A stretch of DNA of 38,978 nt. Source: an uncultured beta proteobacterium (GTDB lineage: Bacteria > Pseudomonadota > Gammaproteobacteria > Burkholderiales > Burkholderiaceae_C). Made by a program: the position numbers and the translations under genes. The stretch is from positions 1 through 38,978 of the forward strand of contig CAIJOK010000095.1 of assembly GCA_903822205.1 (NCBI GenBank), given 5' to 3'. How positions within the stretch are numbered: position 1 is the first letter of the stretch; every line of letters starts with the position of its first letter. Below, piece after piece: positions 27,301-35,069 of the stretch. The notes beneath the pieces were generated by a model that was not told where the DNA came from, did no database searches, and saw only the letters and a list, made by a program, of their open reading frames with translations.

Positions 27301-27696
27301 CCGCAGGCTGTTTGGGATGACACCATGCTGGACCAGTTGATAGGCCACAACCCGGCCAAACAACGTGACTTGTTGCGCAAATACGTGACGAACTCAAACG
27401 CCCAGGTACTTGACATCATGCAAGCCGTGCAGGCCGTGCAGGCCGTGCAGGCCGGTGATCTGGCACATGTGGTTCAAGTGGCCCATGCCTTGAAGTCTGC
27501 CTCCAAAATGGTCGGTGCGCTCGTGTTGGGTGAGCACTGTAAGCAGATAGAACGTGCAGCACAGGTTGGTCAGGCCTTTCAGTGCCAAACACTGGTCGCC
27601 GCTTTGCCTGCCCTGTTTGAACAGGCGCATGTTCTGATCTTGGCCCATTTGGCCTCACCTTTGGCCCATGAACCCGATGAACCTTCGCATGAATAA
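24340..27696 (+). CDS. Hybrid histidine kinase 2: MASE1-PAS(2)-HisKA-HATPase-REC-HPt
   Basis: 1118 residues. The N-terminal 300 residues are multi-spanning membrane sequence of the MASE1 type (several helices, with the WWMGDVQGVVLLTPF segment near 154-168). Two PAS domains follow at about 313-428 and 440-555. HisKA has His576, the HATPase spans about 677-797 with DNGIGI and GGTGLGLSI, the receiver has Asp886 ([13 protein letters not shown]) and Lys939, and the HPt has His1049 (VAHALKSASKMVGA). The transmitter, receiver and HPt are close paralogues of those in the two neighbouring kinases, while the sensor differs. A 9-bp tandem repeat adds AVQ units near codon 1029 in the HPt. It overlaps the HDOD gene stop by four bases. 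MASE1 ligands are generally unknown. Confidence 0.93.
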   Translation: MKYLAFKLAFATLAYAGTSWLVQVYFSTQFKGSIFFLASGVALVALVLGGKRYFFSIFLGGVLTNWLTDKTSYANLLQAGGAASGAWLGAWLLRRRGRLVHHFDDCLEGLPDFLYLMVLGGLVSCSVSAVLGSFSLWLQGFVSTGNFGVSVLEWWMGDVQGVVLLTPFVLLWRPSPNRPFVLPSARYLSETAWVFGSTALVACMIFLDWGQVWFDAHAGLMPRASSQSYWMFVFITWIAVRLGLRATSLAILMVATIAVVGIYQNAGVFKHDMDRSLISYWFYTLCLSVVGMTLAYYIDSNKRLATTLFTSDAKTRLWLDESPDPIFSFTPDAHYAYVNNAFAKPFGLSPGDIIGRTPGDIFPPQEAELRVAVVKNVFAHGQEHNLEVRVPAATGDLFFLTHVKPIFNTERQVVAALGIAREITLRKQAEMALKTSMAQLDATLNATQEGICVTDQQERVLLWNQRFIDLWHVPPDILENHDLVALRKFQTAQMVNQTTLSSTLEGSKLSPGSHHLAMIWLSDHRILYVSVQPQIVDGQITGRVWSYADVTDLKNAEEAAHAAARTKASFLANMSHEIRTPMNGVVGMIDLLDRTDLQPDQRRMVGVMQHSAEALLALLNDILDYSKMEAGKMTIEYIATPLRQVAESVIQLLQPSASAKSVEMNLWVSPQLPDWFVCDPTRLRQMLFNLVGNAIKFTSSSPDHTGRVVLRVMPGTQADGPQIVQWCVQDNGIGISPDVAATLFTPFTQGDTDTTRRFGGTGLGLSITYQLARLMGGSLTVQSALGQGSEFRLQLPLQTAPASSPMALPDKTDGPDPLDVQFLPAPSTNQAIDRGQLVLLAEDNPTNRDVLHEQLRQLGYAAEIAEDGVVAMEMWRTGRYALLLTDCHMPRMDGFELTAAIRAAESPHQHHPIIAVTANAMSGEARRCLDAGMDDYLSKPLRLHELGLMLAKWLPINPVTSVTTPLAPSVVDSSPASPASSTPTEAGPQAVWDDTMLDQLIGHNPAKQRDLLRKYVTNSNAQVLDIMQAVQAVQAVQAGDLAHVVQVAHALKSASKMVGALVLGEHCKQIERAAQVGQAFQCQTLVAALPALFEQAHVLILAHLASPLAHEPDEPSHE
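27424..27450 (+). repeat. In-frame 9-bp tandem repeat in hybrid kinase 2 (Ala-Val-Gln units)
   Basis: Three perfect copies of GCCGTGCAG starting at codon 1029, in the HPt domain upstream of the phosphoacceptor His1049. Confidence 0.95.
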
Positions 27697-30600
27697 CACC
27701 CAAGGCACAGCCCCCGCCCCTGGGACTGTCGTGGGCCCTGACACTGAAGCCGTCTGCGGCATCAAACCATTGCCACGCTACCACCGCTACAAGCCCAGCC
27801 CGCAGGCTCTGCTGGTGGCCATGGGGGTCACGGGTTTGCTGTGGCAGCCATTGCGGCTGGACATTGTGGGTGTCATGCTGGGCACTTTGCTGGTGCTGCT
27901 CACCGAGCTAACCACACGTCTCGTGCATCGTCTGCAACAACAAACGGCAGAGCGACTGTCTCACCAACTGGCGCAGCAACAGGCAAAAGATCACGCTGCC
28001 CTGCGGCAAGAAGTTGAACAACAACTGCGTGACAGCCTATGGGCCATGAATGAGGCCCAGCGTATTGCACGGGTAGGCACCTACATCACCGACATCAAAA
28101 CCGGCCTGTGGACAGGTTCTGCCGTCTTGGACGATATTTTTGGAATTGACGACAGCTTTGTCAAAACCATCCCTCACTGGAACAGTTTGATAGCCCCTGA
28201 GTTCCGTCAAGAGATGCTGGATTATTACTACCTGGTCATCGGCAGTGACGGTCAATTCAATCGCGACTACCAGGTAATTCGCCCGATGGATGGGCAGCGC
28301 CGGTGGGTGATGGCCACCGGAGAATTTACATACGATGCCGATGGCAACCCGGCCTACTTGCGGGGAACGATTCAGGATATTGATCAGCGCAAACATGCCG
28401 AGCTTGATCTGCTGCAATACCGTGACCACCTTGAGGTTCTGGTTCAAGAAAAAACCGCCGAACTGCGACGCAGCGTTGATGCCACCCAAAGCGCTCTGGC
28501 TGAGCTTGAGCAGCAAAAGCGGGTGTTGGACCAACATGCCATCATGACCATCACCGACGCAGAGGGGCGCATCATCTATGGCAATCACAAGTTCACCGAA
28601 GTCAGCGGCTATGCCCCCGCTGAATTTTTGGGCCATACCCACCAGATGGTTTATTCTGGCCATCACACTGGCGAATTTTTCAAGGGAATGTTTGATGCGA
28701 TCAACGCAGGCCAGGTCTGGCACGACACCGTCTGTGACCGCGCCAAGGACGGCCATTTGTTTTGGATGGATACCACCGTACTGGCCGTTTTGGATGCAAA
28801 CGGTGTGCCCCAAAGGTACTTGGCCGTTCGCACCGACATCACGGCACGCAAGCTGATCGAAGAGCAACTGCGTTCCAGTCAGCAACGCTTTATGTCGCTG
28901 GTCGAAAACCTGAATGGTGTTGTGTTCACACTCAATACACACGGTGTATTTGAATATGTGTCGCCCCAGTGGACACGTTCGATAGGTCATGAGTTGCATG
29001 AGGTGATCGGTCAGCCGTTTACCTTGTTCATTCACCCTGATGACGTGGCTGCCTGCCAAGGCTTTATGCAGCGCATCCTTGAATCGGGCCACCAACATGC
29101 CGGCGTGGAATACCGCATACGGTGCAAAGACGGCCACGACCTGTGGTGCAGTGCCAGTGGGTCGCAGATCAAGGATGAGGTCACCGGTGTCGTCACGCTG
29201 ATCGGTGTGGGGCGCGACATCAGCCGTGGCAAACGCGATCGCCAGGCTCTTGAAGAGACGGTGTCTTTGCTCAATGCCACGCTTGAATCAACCGACTATG
29301 GCATTTTGGTGGTCAGCCATGACGGATGCATTGCCCGCTACAACCAGCGATTTATTGATCTCTGGCACATACCGCCAGAGCTGTTGAGTACGCCTAGCCA
29401 TAACCCCATTCTGGCTTTTGCAGCCACCAGGGTCAAGCAGGCATCGCAATTTTTGGCCAAAGTTCAAACTTTGTATGATGCCCCAACGGCATCCAGCGAT
29501 GACTTGATTGAACTGACCGACGGACGTGTGCTCAGGCGTATTTCGCACCCCCAAAAGATGGGTGATGCCGTTGTTGGGCGCGTGTGGTCATTTGACGATA
29601 TTTCTGAACTCAAACGCGCCGAGAGGGCAGCACAGGCCGCCAGCCGCGCCAAGTCCGAGTTTTTAGCCAACATGAGCCATGAAATTCGTACCCCCATGAA
29701 CGGTGTGGTGGGCATGGTGGATGTCTTGCAACATAGCGATCTGGATGACAAACAACGCAGCATGTTGGACACCATTCACCGCTCAGCATCAGCGCTTTTG
29801 AACATTCTGAACGACATCCTGGATTACTCCAAGGTTGAGGCCGGCAAGCTGACCATTGAACACATTCCCACCCATTTGCGGGATGTGATTCACAGCGTTG
29901 TGCAATTGATGAGCGCAGGGAGTAGCAGCACATCGCTGCCCCCGCCTAAGCTATCGGTTGGGATAGCGCAAGAATTGCCTGAGTGGATTTATTCTGACCC
30001 CAGCCGGCTGCGCCAGGTGCTGATTAATTTGACCGGCAATGCCATCAAATTTAGCCAAGGCCATGGTGGGCAAGAGGCCCGTGTGGTCTTGCGAGCCGAC
30101 CCAGGTTTGTTGCCGGATGGTCAGTGTGCTTTGTTATTGCGCGTGGTGGACAACGGCATTGGCATGACTCAGGATGTTCTGGGGCGACTGTTCACACCCT
30201 TTACCCAGGCCGACAGCAGCACCTCACGCCAGTTTGGCGGCACAGGTCTTGGCTTGACGATCAGCCGACGCTTGGTCTCGTTGATGGGAGGGGACATCAC
30301 GGTGAGCAGTGTGCTGGGGCAAGGGTCGGAGTTCACCATTGCACTGCCACTCAAGGCTGCTCCTGCGGGCAAGATGACCCTCCCTACTGAAGATCGCCGT
30401 CACACACCACGCTTGCCCGCACCCAGCATCGAACAGGCTGCGGCAGCCGGCACACTTATTTTGCTGGCCGAGGACAACCCAACCAATCGCGATGTACTTC
30501 GTGAACAATTGCAGTTGCTGGGCTATGCTGTCGATGTGGTCAACGATGGCCAGCAAGCCTTTGAGAAATGGCGCAGCGGTCGTTATGCCCTGTTGCTGAC

Positions 30601-31321
30601 CGACTGCCACATGCCCCACATGGATGGTTTTGCGCTGACTGCGGCCATTCGGTCCAACGAGCCTGCAAACACCCATATCCCAATCATCGCTGTCACCGCC
30701 AATGCCATGCAGGGCGAAGTCGACCGCTGCCTGGACTGCGGCATGGATGACTACCTGAGCAAGCCCCTTGAACTTGGAACGCTTCGACCCGTGCTGCGCA
30801 AGTGGCTTGATCTTGCATCTGCTTCTCCATCCGTTCCACCATCGACGGAATCATCTCTGGCCGCGCCGGCAACCCAAGGGGATGCAACTGATTCTCAGAA
30901 TGTGACGGAACCTCTGGCGGTCTGGGATGCCCTCACGCTGCCCACGTTGCTAGGTGACAAGCCCTCAGCGCACTGTCGCCTGCTCAAGCAATTTCTGGGG
31001 CATGCAACGGGTCAGGTGAGTGACATGCAGACTGCGGCGCGTCAGGGCAATACCACCGCGCTGACCACGCTGGCGCACACCCTCAAGTCTGCGGCCCGCA
31101 CGGTAGGGGCGCTGGCACTGGGTCATCTGTGCCAACAAATTGAACAGGCCGCCATAGCGGGTCAGGCAGACACCTGCCGTGATCGGGTGGCAGAGCTGGA
31201 TGATGCCTTTGGAGATGCCAGGTCGCTCATTCTGGCAGCTCTGCCACTGATGGAACCCCCATGTGAAGTACCAGAAAATTCTGATGCAAATGCACCCGAT
31301 GGCGGCCATTTGCAACAATAA
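27668..31321 (+). CDS. Hybrid histidine kinase 3: PAS(4)-HisKA-HATPase-REC-HPt
   Basis: 1217 residues from the ATG at 27668; other in-frame ATGs at 27677 and 27689 are equally possible, as none has a clear ribosome site. A hydrophobic stretch at about 46-85 suggests one or two membrane helices with almost nothing outside, then a coiled coil at about 87-125. Four PAS-type domains follow: about 124-245, 275-395, 402-525 and 528-650. The last closely resembles PAS 2 of kinase 2 (NQRFIDLWH is shared). HisKA has His671, the HATPase spans about 770-893, the receiver has Asp979 and Lys1032, and the HPt has His1137. It overlaps the end of kinase 2. With so little extracytoplasmic sequence it probably senses an internal signal such as redox or a bound cofactor. 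Confidence 0.92.
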   Translation: MNPMNLRMNNTQGTAPAPGTVVGPDTEAVCGIKPLPRYHRYKPSPQALLVAMGVTGLLWQPLRLDIVGVMLGTLLVLLTELTTRLVHRLQQQTAERLSHQLAQQQAKDHAALRQEVEQQLRDSLWAMNEAQRIARVGTYITDIKTGLWTGSAVLDDIFGIDDSFVKTIPHWNSLIAPEFRQEMLDYYYLVIGSDGQFNRDYQVIRPMDGQRRWVMATGEFTYDADGNPAYLRGTIQDIDQRKHAELDLLQYRDHLEVLVQEKTAELRRSVDATQSALAELEQQKRVLDQHAIMTITDAEGRIIYGNHKFTEVSGYAPAEFLGHTHQMVYSGHHTGEFFKGMFDAINAGQVWHDTVCDRAKDGHLFWMDTTVLAVLDANGVPQRYLAVRTDITARKLIEEQLRSSQQRFMSLVENLNGVVFTLNTHGVFEYVSPQWTRSIGHELHEVIGQPFTLFIHPDDVAACQGFMQRILESGHQHAGVEYRIRCKDGHDLWCSASGSQIKDEVTGVVTLIGVGRDISRGKRDRQALEETVSLLNATLESTDYGILVVSHDGCIARYNQRFIDLWHIPPELLSTPSHNPILAFAATRVKQASQFLAKVQTLYDAPTASSDDLIELTDGRVLRRISHPQKMGDAVVGRVWSFDDISELKRAERAAQAASRAKSEFLANMSHEIRTPMNGVVGMVDVLQHSDLDDKQRSMLDTIHRSASALLNILNDILDYSKVEAGKLTIEHIPTHLRDVIHSVVQLMSAGSSSTSLPPPKLSVGIAQELPEWIYSDPSRLRQVLINLTGNAIKFSQGHGGQEARVVLRADPGLLPDGQCALLLRVVDNGIGMTQDVLGRLFTPFTQADSSTSRQFGGTGLGLTISRRLVSLMGGDITVSSVLGQGSEFTIALPLKAAPAGKMTLPTEDRRHTPRLPAPSIEQAAAAGTLILLAEDNPTNRDVLREQLQLLGYAVDVVNDGQQAFEKWRSGRYALLLTDCHMPHMDGFALTAAIRSNEPANTHIPIIAVTANAMQGEVDRCLDCGMDDYLSKPLELGTLRPVLRKWLDLASASPSVPPSTESSLAAPATQGDATDSQNVTEPLAVWDALTLPTLLGDKPSAHCRLLKQFLGHATGQVSDMQTAARQGNTTALTTLAHTLKSAARTVGALALGHLCQQIEQAAIAGQADTCRDRVAELDDAFGDARSLILAALPLMEPPCEVPENSDANAPDGGHLQQ

Positions 31322-31403
31322 TGCACCCTTTGGCACAATCCCCCGCTTATCGGCGGTGTGCCTCTCTTTGATTGATTTGCCACACACACAATAAGGAGTA
31401 TCC

Positions 31404-31847
31404 ATGAGTCAGACAACGTCAGCCAGCGTCGCCCCCACCCCCACCGTGCTTGTGGTGGACGACGATGACTTTAGCCGCGAAGTGATAGGTGAAATGCTCA
31501 AAGTGCAGGGCGTGACCGATGTGTCATGCGCCGGCAGTGCAAACGAAGCCCTGAACATTTTGTCCGGCATGAACAGTACGCCTGACGTGATGATTTGCGA
31601 TGTGTTCATGCCCGACATGGACGGCATCGAGTTCATGGGCGCTCTGGCCGATCGGCACTACACCGGTGCCGTGGTGCTGGTCAGCGGCGTTGACGTACAG
31701 ATGCTGTCACTGGCAAGTGACATTGCCGCAGGCGGCGGTATCTTGTTGCTGGGCACCTTTACCAAGCCCCTGCGCCCAGATGCTTTGTCAGCCATGCTGG
31801 CCAAATGGCGCGGGTTGTCTGCATCTGGACCGGCTCAAATCCCTTGA
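31404..31847 (+). CDS. Stand-alone response-regulator receiver protein
   Basis: 147 residues, a single receiver domain with VVDDDDF (17-23), phosphoacceptor Asp66 (MICDVFMPDMDG) and Lys121 (LLGTFTKPL). It ends soon after the fold, with no output domain. AAGGAG lies five bases before the start, the strongest ribosome site in this island. The ASDIAAGGGILLLG segment before the last strand matches the receiver of the REC-EAL protein and the receiver gene at 16.1 kb. It follows hybrid kinase 3 by 82 bases and is likely a target of one or more of the three HPt domains. It may bind a flagellar or other partner, or drain phosphoryl groups. Confidence 0.9.
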   Translation: MSQTTSASVAPTPTVLVVDDDDFSREVIGEMLKVQGVTDVSCAGSANEALNILSGMNSTPDVMICDVFMPDMDGIEFMGALADRHYTGAVVLVSGVDVQMLSLASDIAAGGGILLLGTFTKPLRPDALSAMLAKWRGLSASGPAQIP

Positions 31848-31916
31848 GGCTTGTAGCCTGCGGCTATGTGACGGAGTGGTTTTGTCAACGTCTTGGCAGC
31901 TTTGCGTGAGTTCTGC

Positions 31917-32903
31917 TCATTTAAGCCACCCGCGTTTTCTGAAGTACCACATGGGCACCAGGGCGCTGAGCAGCATCAGCACCAAAGAGTAAGGGTAGCC
32001 AAACTGCCAGGATAGCTCTGGGATGATCTTGAAGTTCATGCCATAGACACTGGCGATCAGGGTGGGTGGCAGCAGTGCCACGCTTGCCACCGAGAAAATT
32101 TTGATGATTTTGTTTTGGTTGATGTTGATGAAACCCACCGTGGTGTCCATCAAAAAGTTGATCTTGTCGAACAAAAACGCCGTGTGCGAGTCCAACGAAT
32201 CAATGTCCCGCAAAATTTGCCGCGCCTCTTCAAACTGCTCGTTGTTCAGCATCTTGGTTCGCATCATGAAGCTGACGGCACGGCGTGTGTCCATGACGTT
32301 GCGGCGGATGCGTCCGTTCATGTCTTCGTGGCGGGCAATAGCCCCCAGAACCTCGCCAGCCATGGCATCCGTGACATCGCCGCTCAGCACCTTGGCGCTG
32401 GCTTTTTCCATTTCGTCGTATATCTCTTCCAAAGTGTCCGCCGAATATTCAGCATCAGCATCAAACAATTTGAGCAGCACTTCACGCGCATCTTCGATCA
32501 ACCCGGGTGCGCGGCGGGCACGCATTCGCAGCAGCCTAAACACGGGCACATCCTCGTCATGGATCGAAAACAGGATGCCCTTGCTTTTTAGTTTGTCATT
32601 GACCAAGTTGAGGATGAAAGCGACACGCACGGTGTGGGGGTCTGCATCATCGGCCACCAAAAAGTCGCTGCGAATGTGCAGTTCACCGTTGTCTTCTTTA
32701 TAAAAACGTGCCGATTCTTCAATGTCTTCGTCCATCGCGTCCTCCGGGATGGACAGGCCAAAATACTGTTTAACCCAGCGTTTTTCTTCGGGCGTTGGAG
32801 ACTCCAGATCAACCCAGATGGGCTGAAACTGCGACAACTCTTCAAGCGATTCGATCTCTTCCTGAAACAGGCGGCCGTTGGCAAGTGTAAAAATGTTAAG
32901 CAT
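31917..32903 (-). CDS. corA: Magnesium/cobalt transport protein CorA
   Basis: 328 residues, the usual CorA length. A large cytoplasmic N-terminal domain with long charged helices (about 1-265) leads to two C-terminal membrane helices. The first ends in the selectivity motif YGMN (287-290), and the second ends in PMWYFRKRGW before a basic tail. The loop after GMN reads FKIIPEL, close to the usual MPEL-type sequence. CorA is a pentameric Mg2+ channel of the inner membrane. It converges with the lone receiver gene and diverges from hpf. I see no Mg2+ riboswitch or leader in front of it. Confidence 0.94.
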   Translation of the reverse strand: MLNIFTLANGRLFQEEIESLEELSQFQPIWVDLESPTPEEKRWVKQYFGLSIPEDAMDEDIEESARFYKEDNGELHIRSDFLVADDADPHTVRVAFILNLVNDKLKSKGILFSIHDEDVPVFRLLRMRARRAPGLIEDAREVLLKLFDADAEYSADTLEEIYDEMEKASAKVLSGDVTDAMAGEVLGAIARHEDMNGRIRRNVMDTRRAVSFMMRTKMLNNEQFEEARQILRDIDSLDSHTAFLFDKINFLMDTTVGFININQNKIIKIFSVASVALLPPTLIASVYGMNFKIIPELSWQFGYPYSLVLMLLSALVPMWYFRKRGWLK

Positions 32904-32995
32904 GGGCAGTGCGTCTCAAAATAATCGGTTAACGGGTGGCAAAATGGCCGACGCGGTGTCTGGGCCTTGGGGCGCGGCGCATCAAGTCAAGTGTC

Positions 32996-33024
32996 TTGAA
33001 GCCTGCGCCTTGGCGCTGTATCAC
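32996..33024 (+). promoter_or_regulatory. Candidate sigma-70 promoter for hpf
   Basis: TTGAAG (32996-33001), a 17-base spacer and TATCAC (33019-33024) lie about 110 bases before hpf, in the 231-base divergent gap with corA. The match is weak, and other combinations are possible. Confidence 0.25.
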
Positions 33025-33134
33025 CCGATAATGCTGCAATGCATCATCTTGATTGTTGCATTGAATGACGGGTAGGGACATCGAACACCAAGATGCAATC
33101 CACATCGTTTATTAACAAGTTGAAGAGGTTTTAT

Positions 33135-33464
33135 ATGAATTTGACAATCAGCGGTCATCACCTGGAAGTTACCCCTGCCTTGCGCAGCTACGTCACCAAC
33201 AAGCTTGACCGCATCAAGCGTCACTTTGACCACGTGGTCGATGTCAAAGTGTTGTTAACCATAGAAAACCTCAAAGAAAAAGAGCGCAGACAAAAAGCCG
33301 AATGTAATATCCACATCAAGGGCATTGAGCTGTTTGCTGAAAGCGCCCACTCGGACTTGTACGCAGCGGTCGATGATCTGGTGGACAAGCTTGACCGCCA
33401 GGTCGTTCGCCACAAAGACCGCATGCAGGCGCATCACCACGATGCCGCCAAGCGCCTGATGTAA
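33135..33464 (+). CDS. hpf: Ribosome hibernation promoting factor, short form (HPF/YhbH)
   Basis: 109 residues: [20 protein letters not shown] at the N-terminus, then a [19 protein letters not shown] strand-helix pattern and the [23 protein letters not shown] helix near the C-terminus. It binds the 30S decoding region in stationary phase and promotes inactive ribosome dimers or particles. It lacks the C-terminal extension of long HPF. AGAGG about eight bases before 33135 supports this start over the upstream ATG at 33093. It precedes ptsN and hprK, as in many proteobacteria, but rpoN, the usual upstream neighbour, is not here. Confidence 0.92.
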   Translation: MNLTISGHHLEVTPALRSYVTNKLDRIKRHFDHVVDVKVLLTIENLKEKERRQKAECNIHIKGIELFAESAHSDLYAAVDDLVDKLDRQVVRHKDRMQAHHHDAAKRLM

Positions 33465-33535
33465 GTCTGTTGCCTGCCACTGTCCATGCGGTGGTGGCTA
33501 TCCCCTTCTGTTTCAACCGTCTCATTTTGCTCATC

Positions 33536-33994
33536 ATGAACCGACTCTCTGCCATCCTTGCTGAAGACCAAGTGCTTATCCAAACGGATGTGACCAGCAA
33601 AAAAAGAGCTTTTGAAGAAGTGGGCCTGCTGTTTGAAAACTTGCATGGCTTAAGCCGCAGCCTGGTGACTGACAGTTTGTTTTCAAGGGAGCGGTTGGGT
33701 TCTACCGGATTGGGCCACGGGGTGGCCATACCACATGGCCGTATCAAGGGCCTAAAAACCCCGATGGCTGCGGTTTTGCAACTGGCCCACCCCATCATGT
33801 TTGAGGCTCCTGATGAACAGGCCGTCGGTTTGATGATTTTTTTATTGGTCCCTGAGGCCGCAACCCAAAAGCACTTAGAGATTTTGTCTGAAATTGCTGA
33901 AATGTTGAGCGATGCCGATTTGCGCGATCAGATGATGCACTGTACCGTGTCCGCTCAGTTGTACCGTCTCATCACCTCATGGCAACCTGCCTAG
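33536..33994 (+). CDS. ptsN: Nitrogen-regulatory PTS protein EIIA(Ntr)
   Basis: 152 residues from MNRLSAIL at 33536. The phosphoacceptor is His67 in HGVAIPHGRI, the EIIA(Ntr) active-site motif. ATQKHLEILSEIAEML is a typical later helix. It accepts phosphate from the PtsP/NPr branch and adjusts potassium transport, stress and nitrogen-related functions. It lies between hpf and hprK; in betaproteobacteria HprK would modify the HPr that feeds this pathway. No ptsP or HPr gene is in the window. The frame is open 22 codons further upstream, but that extension does not look like family sequence. Confidence 0.93.
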   Translation: MNRLSAILAEDQVLIQTDVTSKKRAFEEVGLLFENLHGLSRSLVTDSLFSRERLGSTGLGHGVAIPHGRIKGLKTPMAAVLQLAHPIMFEAPDEQAVGLMIFLLVPEAATQKHLEILSEIAEMLSDADLRDQMMHCTVSAQLYRLITSWQPA

Positions 33995-34069
33995 AGTTTG
34001 TCATGCCCAAGTTTCTACCCAACCGACTGTATTTACCGATGTCGATGACACCCTTCAGGTGATTGTTGT

Positions 34070-35017
34070 ATGAAAGCCAATGTCATCAGCGCGGATGTCT
34101 TGTTTGAAGCCTTTCGTTCGTCCCTGCGCTGGGAATGGGTGGCAGGTTTGGGTGCATCAGAGCGCAGGTTTGACGAAATGGCGGTGACGGCCGCACGTTC
34201 TGGGGCAGACCTAGTGGGCTACCTTAATTACATCCACCCTTACCGTGTACAGGTTTTGGGTGAACGTGAGATCGCCTATCTGACCTGTGCATCAGCTGAG
34301 GACTGCCAGCGCCGTATCGCCCGTATCGTCACCCTTGAGCCACCCGTGCTGATACTGGCAGACCGGCAGGCGGCCCCGTCTGCCCTGATGTCGATGTGTG
34401 AACGTGCCCAAATCCCCATGTTTGCAACCGACGACTCGTCGGCCTTTGTGATCGATGTGTTGCGGGCCTATCTGTCCAGGCATTTTGCCGATCGCTGTAC
34501 CATGCATGGCGTATTCATGGACATTCTGGGTCTGGGTGTGCTGATCACAGGTGAGTCTGGTCTGGGCAAGAGTGAGCTTGGCCTTGAACTGATCTCGCGC
34601 GGCAACGGCCTGGTTGCGGACGATGCCGTGGATTTGTACCGCATCAATCAGGACACCATTGAGGGCCGCTGTCCTGAGCTTTTACAAAACCTGCTTGAAG
34701 TTCGCGGGATCGGCCTTTTGGATATTCGCTGCATTTTTGGAGAAACTGCCGTGCGGCGCAATAAACGCCTGAAGCTGATCGTTCACTTGGTACGGCACGA
34801 AGTCATGGAACGTGACTATGAACGCATTCCGTCTGAGCCGCTGATACAAAACGTGCTTGAAGTTCCTATCCGCAAGGTGGTCATTCAAGTGGTGGCTGGT
34901 CGCAACATTGCCGTTCTGGTCGAGGCCGCTGTCAGAAACACCATTTTGCAACTCAGAGGGATCGATACATACCGGGATTTCATTGAGCGGCACAACCACG
35001 CGATGAACGAATCCTGA
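34070..35017 (+). CDS. hprK: HPr kinase/phosphorylase HprK
   Basis: 315 residues. The Walker A loop is GESGLGKS (161-168), His146 lies in TMHGVFMDI, the catalytic acidic pair is in VADDAVDL (184-185), and the family signature [13 protein letters not shown] is at about 208-220. It adds and removes phosphate at the regulatory Ser of HPr. In proteobacteria it usually works with the PTS(Ntr) system rather than classical carbon catabolite repression. It follows ptsN by 75 bases. rapZ, the common next gene, is absent; gyrA converges instead, leaving about 50 bases that contain an 11-bp tandem repeat including the hprK stop codon. Confidence 0.94.
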   Translation: MKANVISADVLFEAFRSSLRWEWVAGLGASERRFDEMAVTAARSGADLVGYLNYIHPYRVQVLGEREIAYLTCASAEDCQRRIARIVTLEPPVLILADRQAAPSALMSMCERAQIPMFATDDSSAFVIDVLRAYLSRHFADRCTMHGVFMDILGLGVLITGESGLGKSELGLELISRGNGLVADDAVDLYRINQDTIEGRCPELLQNLLEVRGIGLLDIRCIFGETAVRRNKRLKLIVHLVRHEVMERDYERIPSEPLIQNVLEVPIRKVVIQVVAGRNIAVLVEAAVRNTILQLRGIDTYRDFIERHNHAMNES

Positions 35018-35044
35018 GCCGCCTTTGAGCCGCCTTTGATCCGC
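35015..35044 (+). repeat. 11-bp tandem repeat at the end of hprK
   Basis: TGAGCCGCCTT occurs twice and is followed by TGATCCGC, a diverged third copy. The first TGA is the hprK stop codon. Confidence 0.9.
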
Positions 35045-35069
35045 ATTTTCGCAATACCACCCTCGCCAG

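Noticed and set aside
28037-29137. 366-residue minus-strand ORF
   Set aside because: Antisense to the PAS region of hybrid kinase 3, with no recognisable motif.
31346-31353. GCCGATAA on the minus strand, like a FliA -10 box
   Set aside because: There is no TAAA at the right distance, and it would point antisense into the kinase gene; it is part of a small CCGC/GCGG inverted repeat.
31848-31916. AGGCT-TGT-AGCCT and TAGCC-TGC-GGCTA hairpins between the receiver gene and corA
   Set aside because: Short mutually exclusive stems without a T run; not enough to call a terminator.
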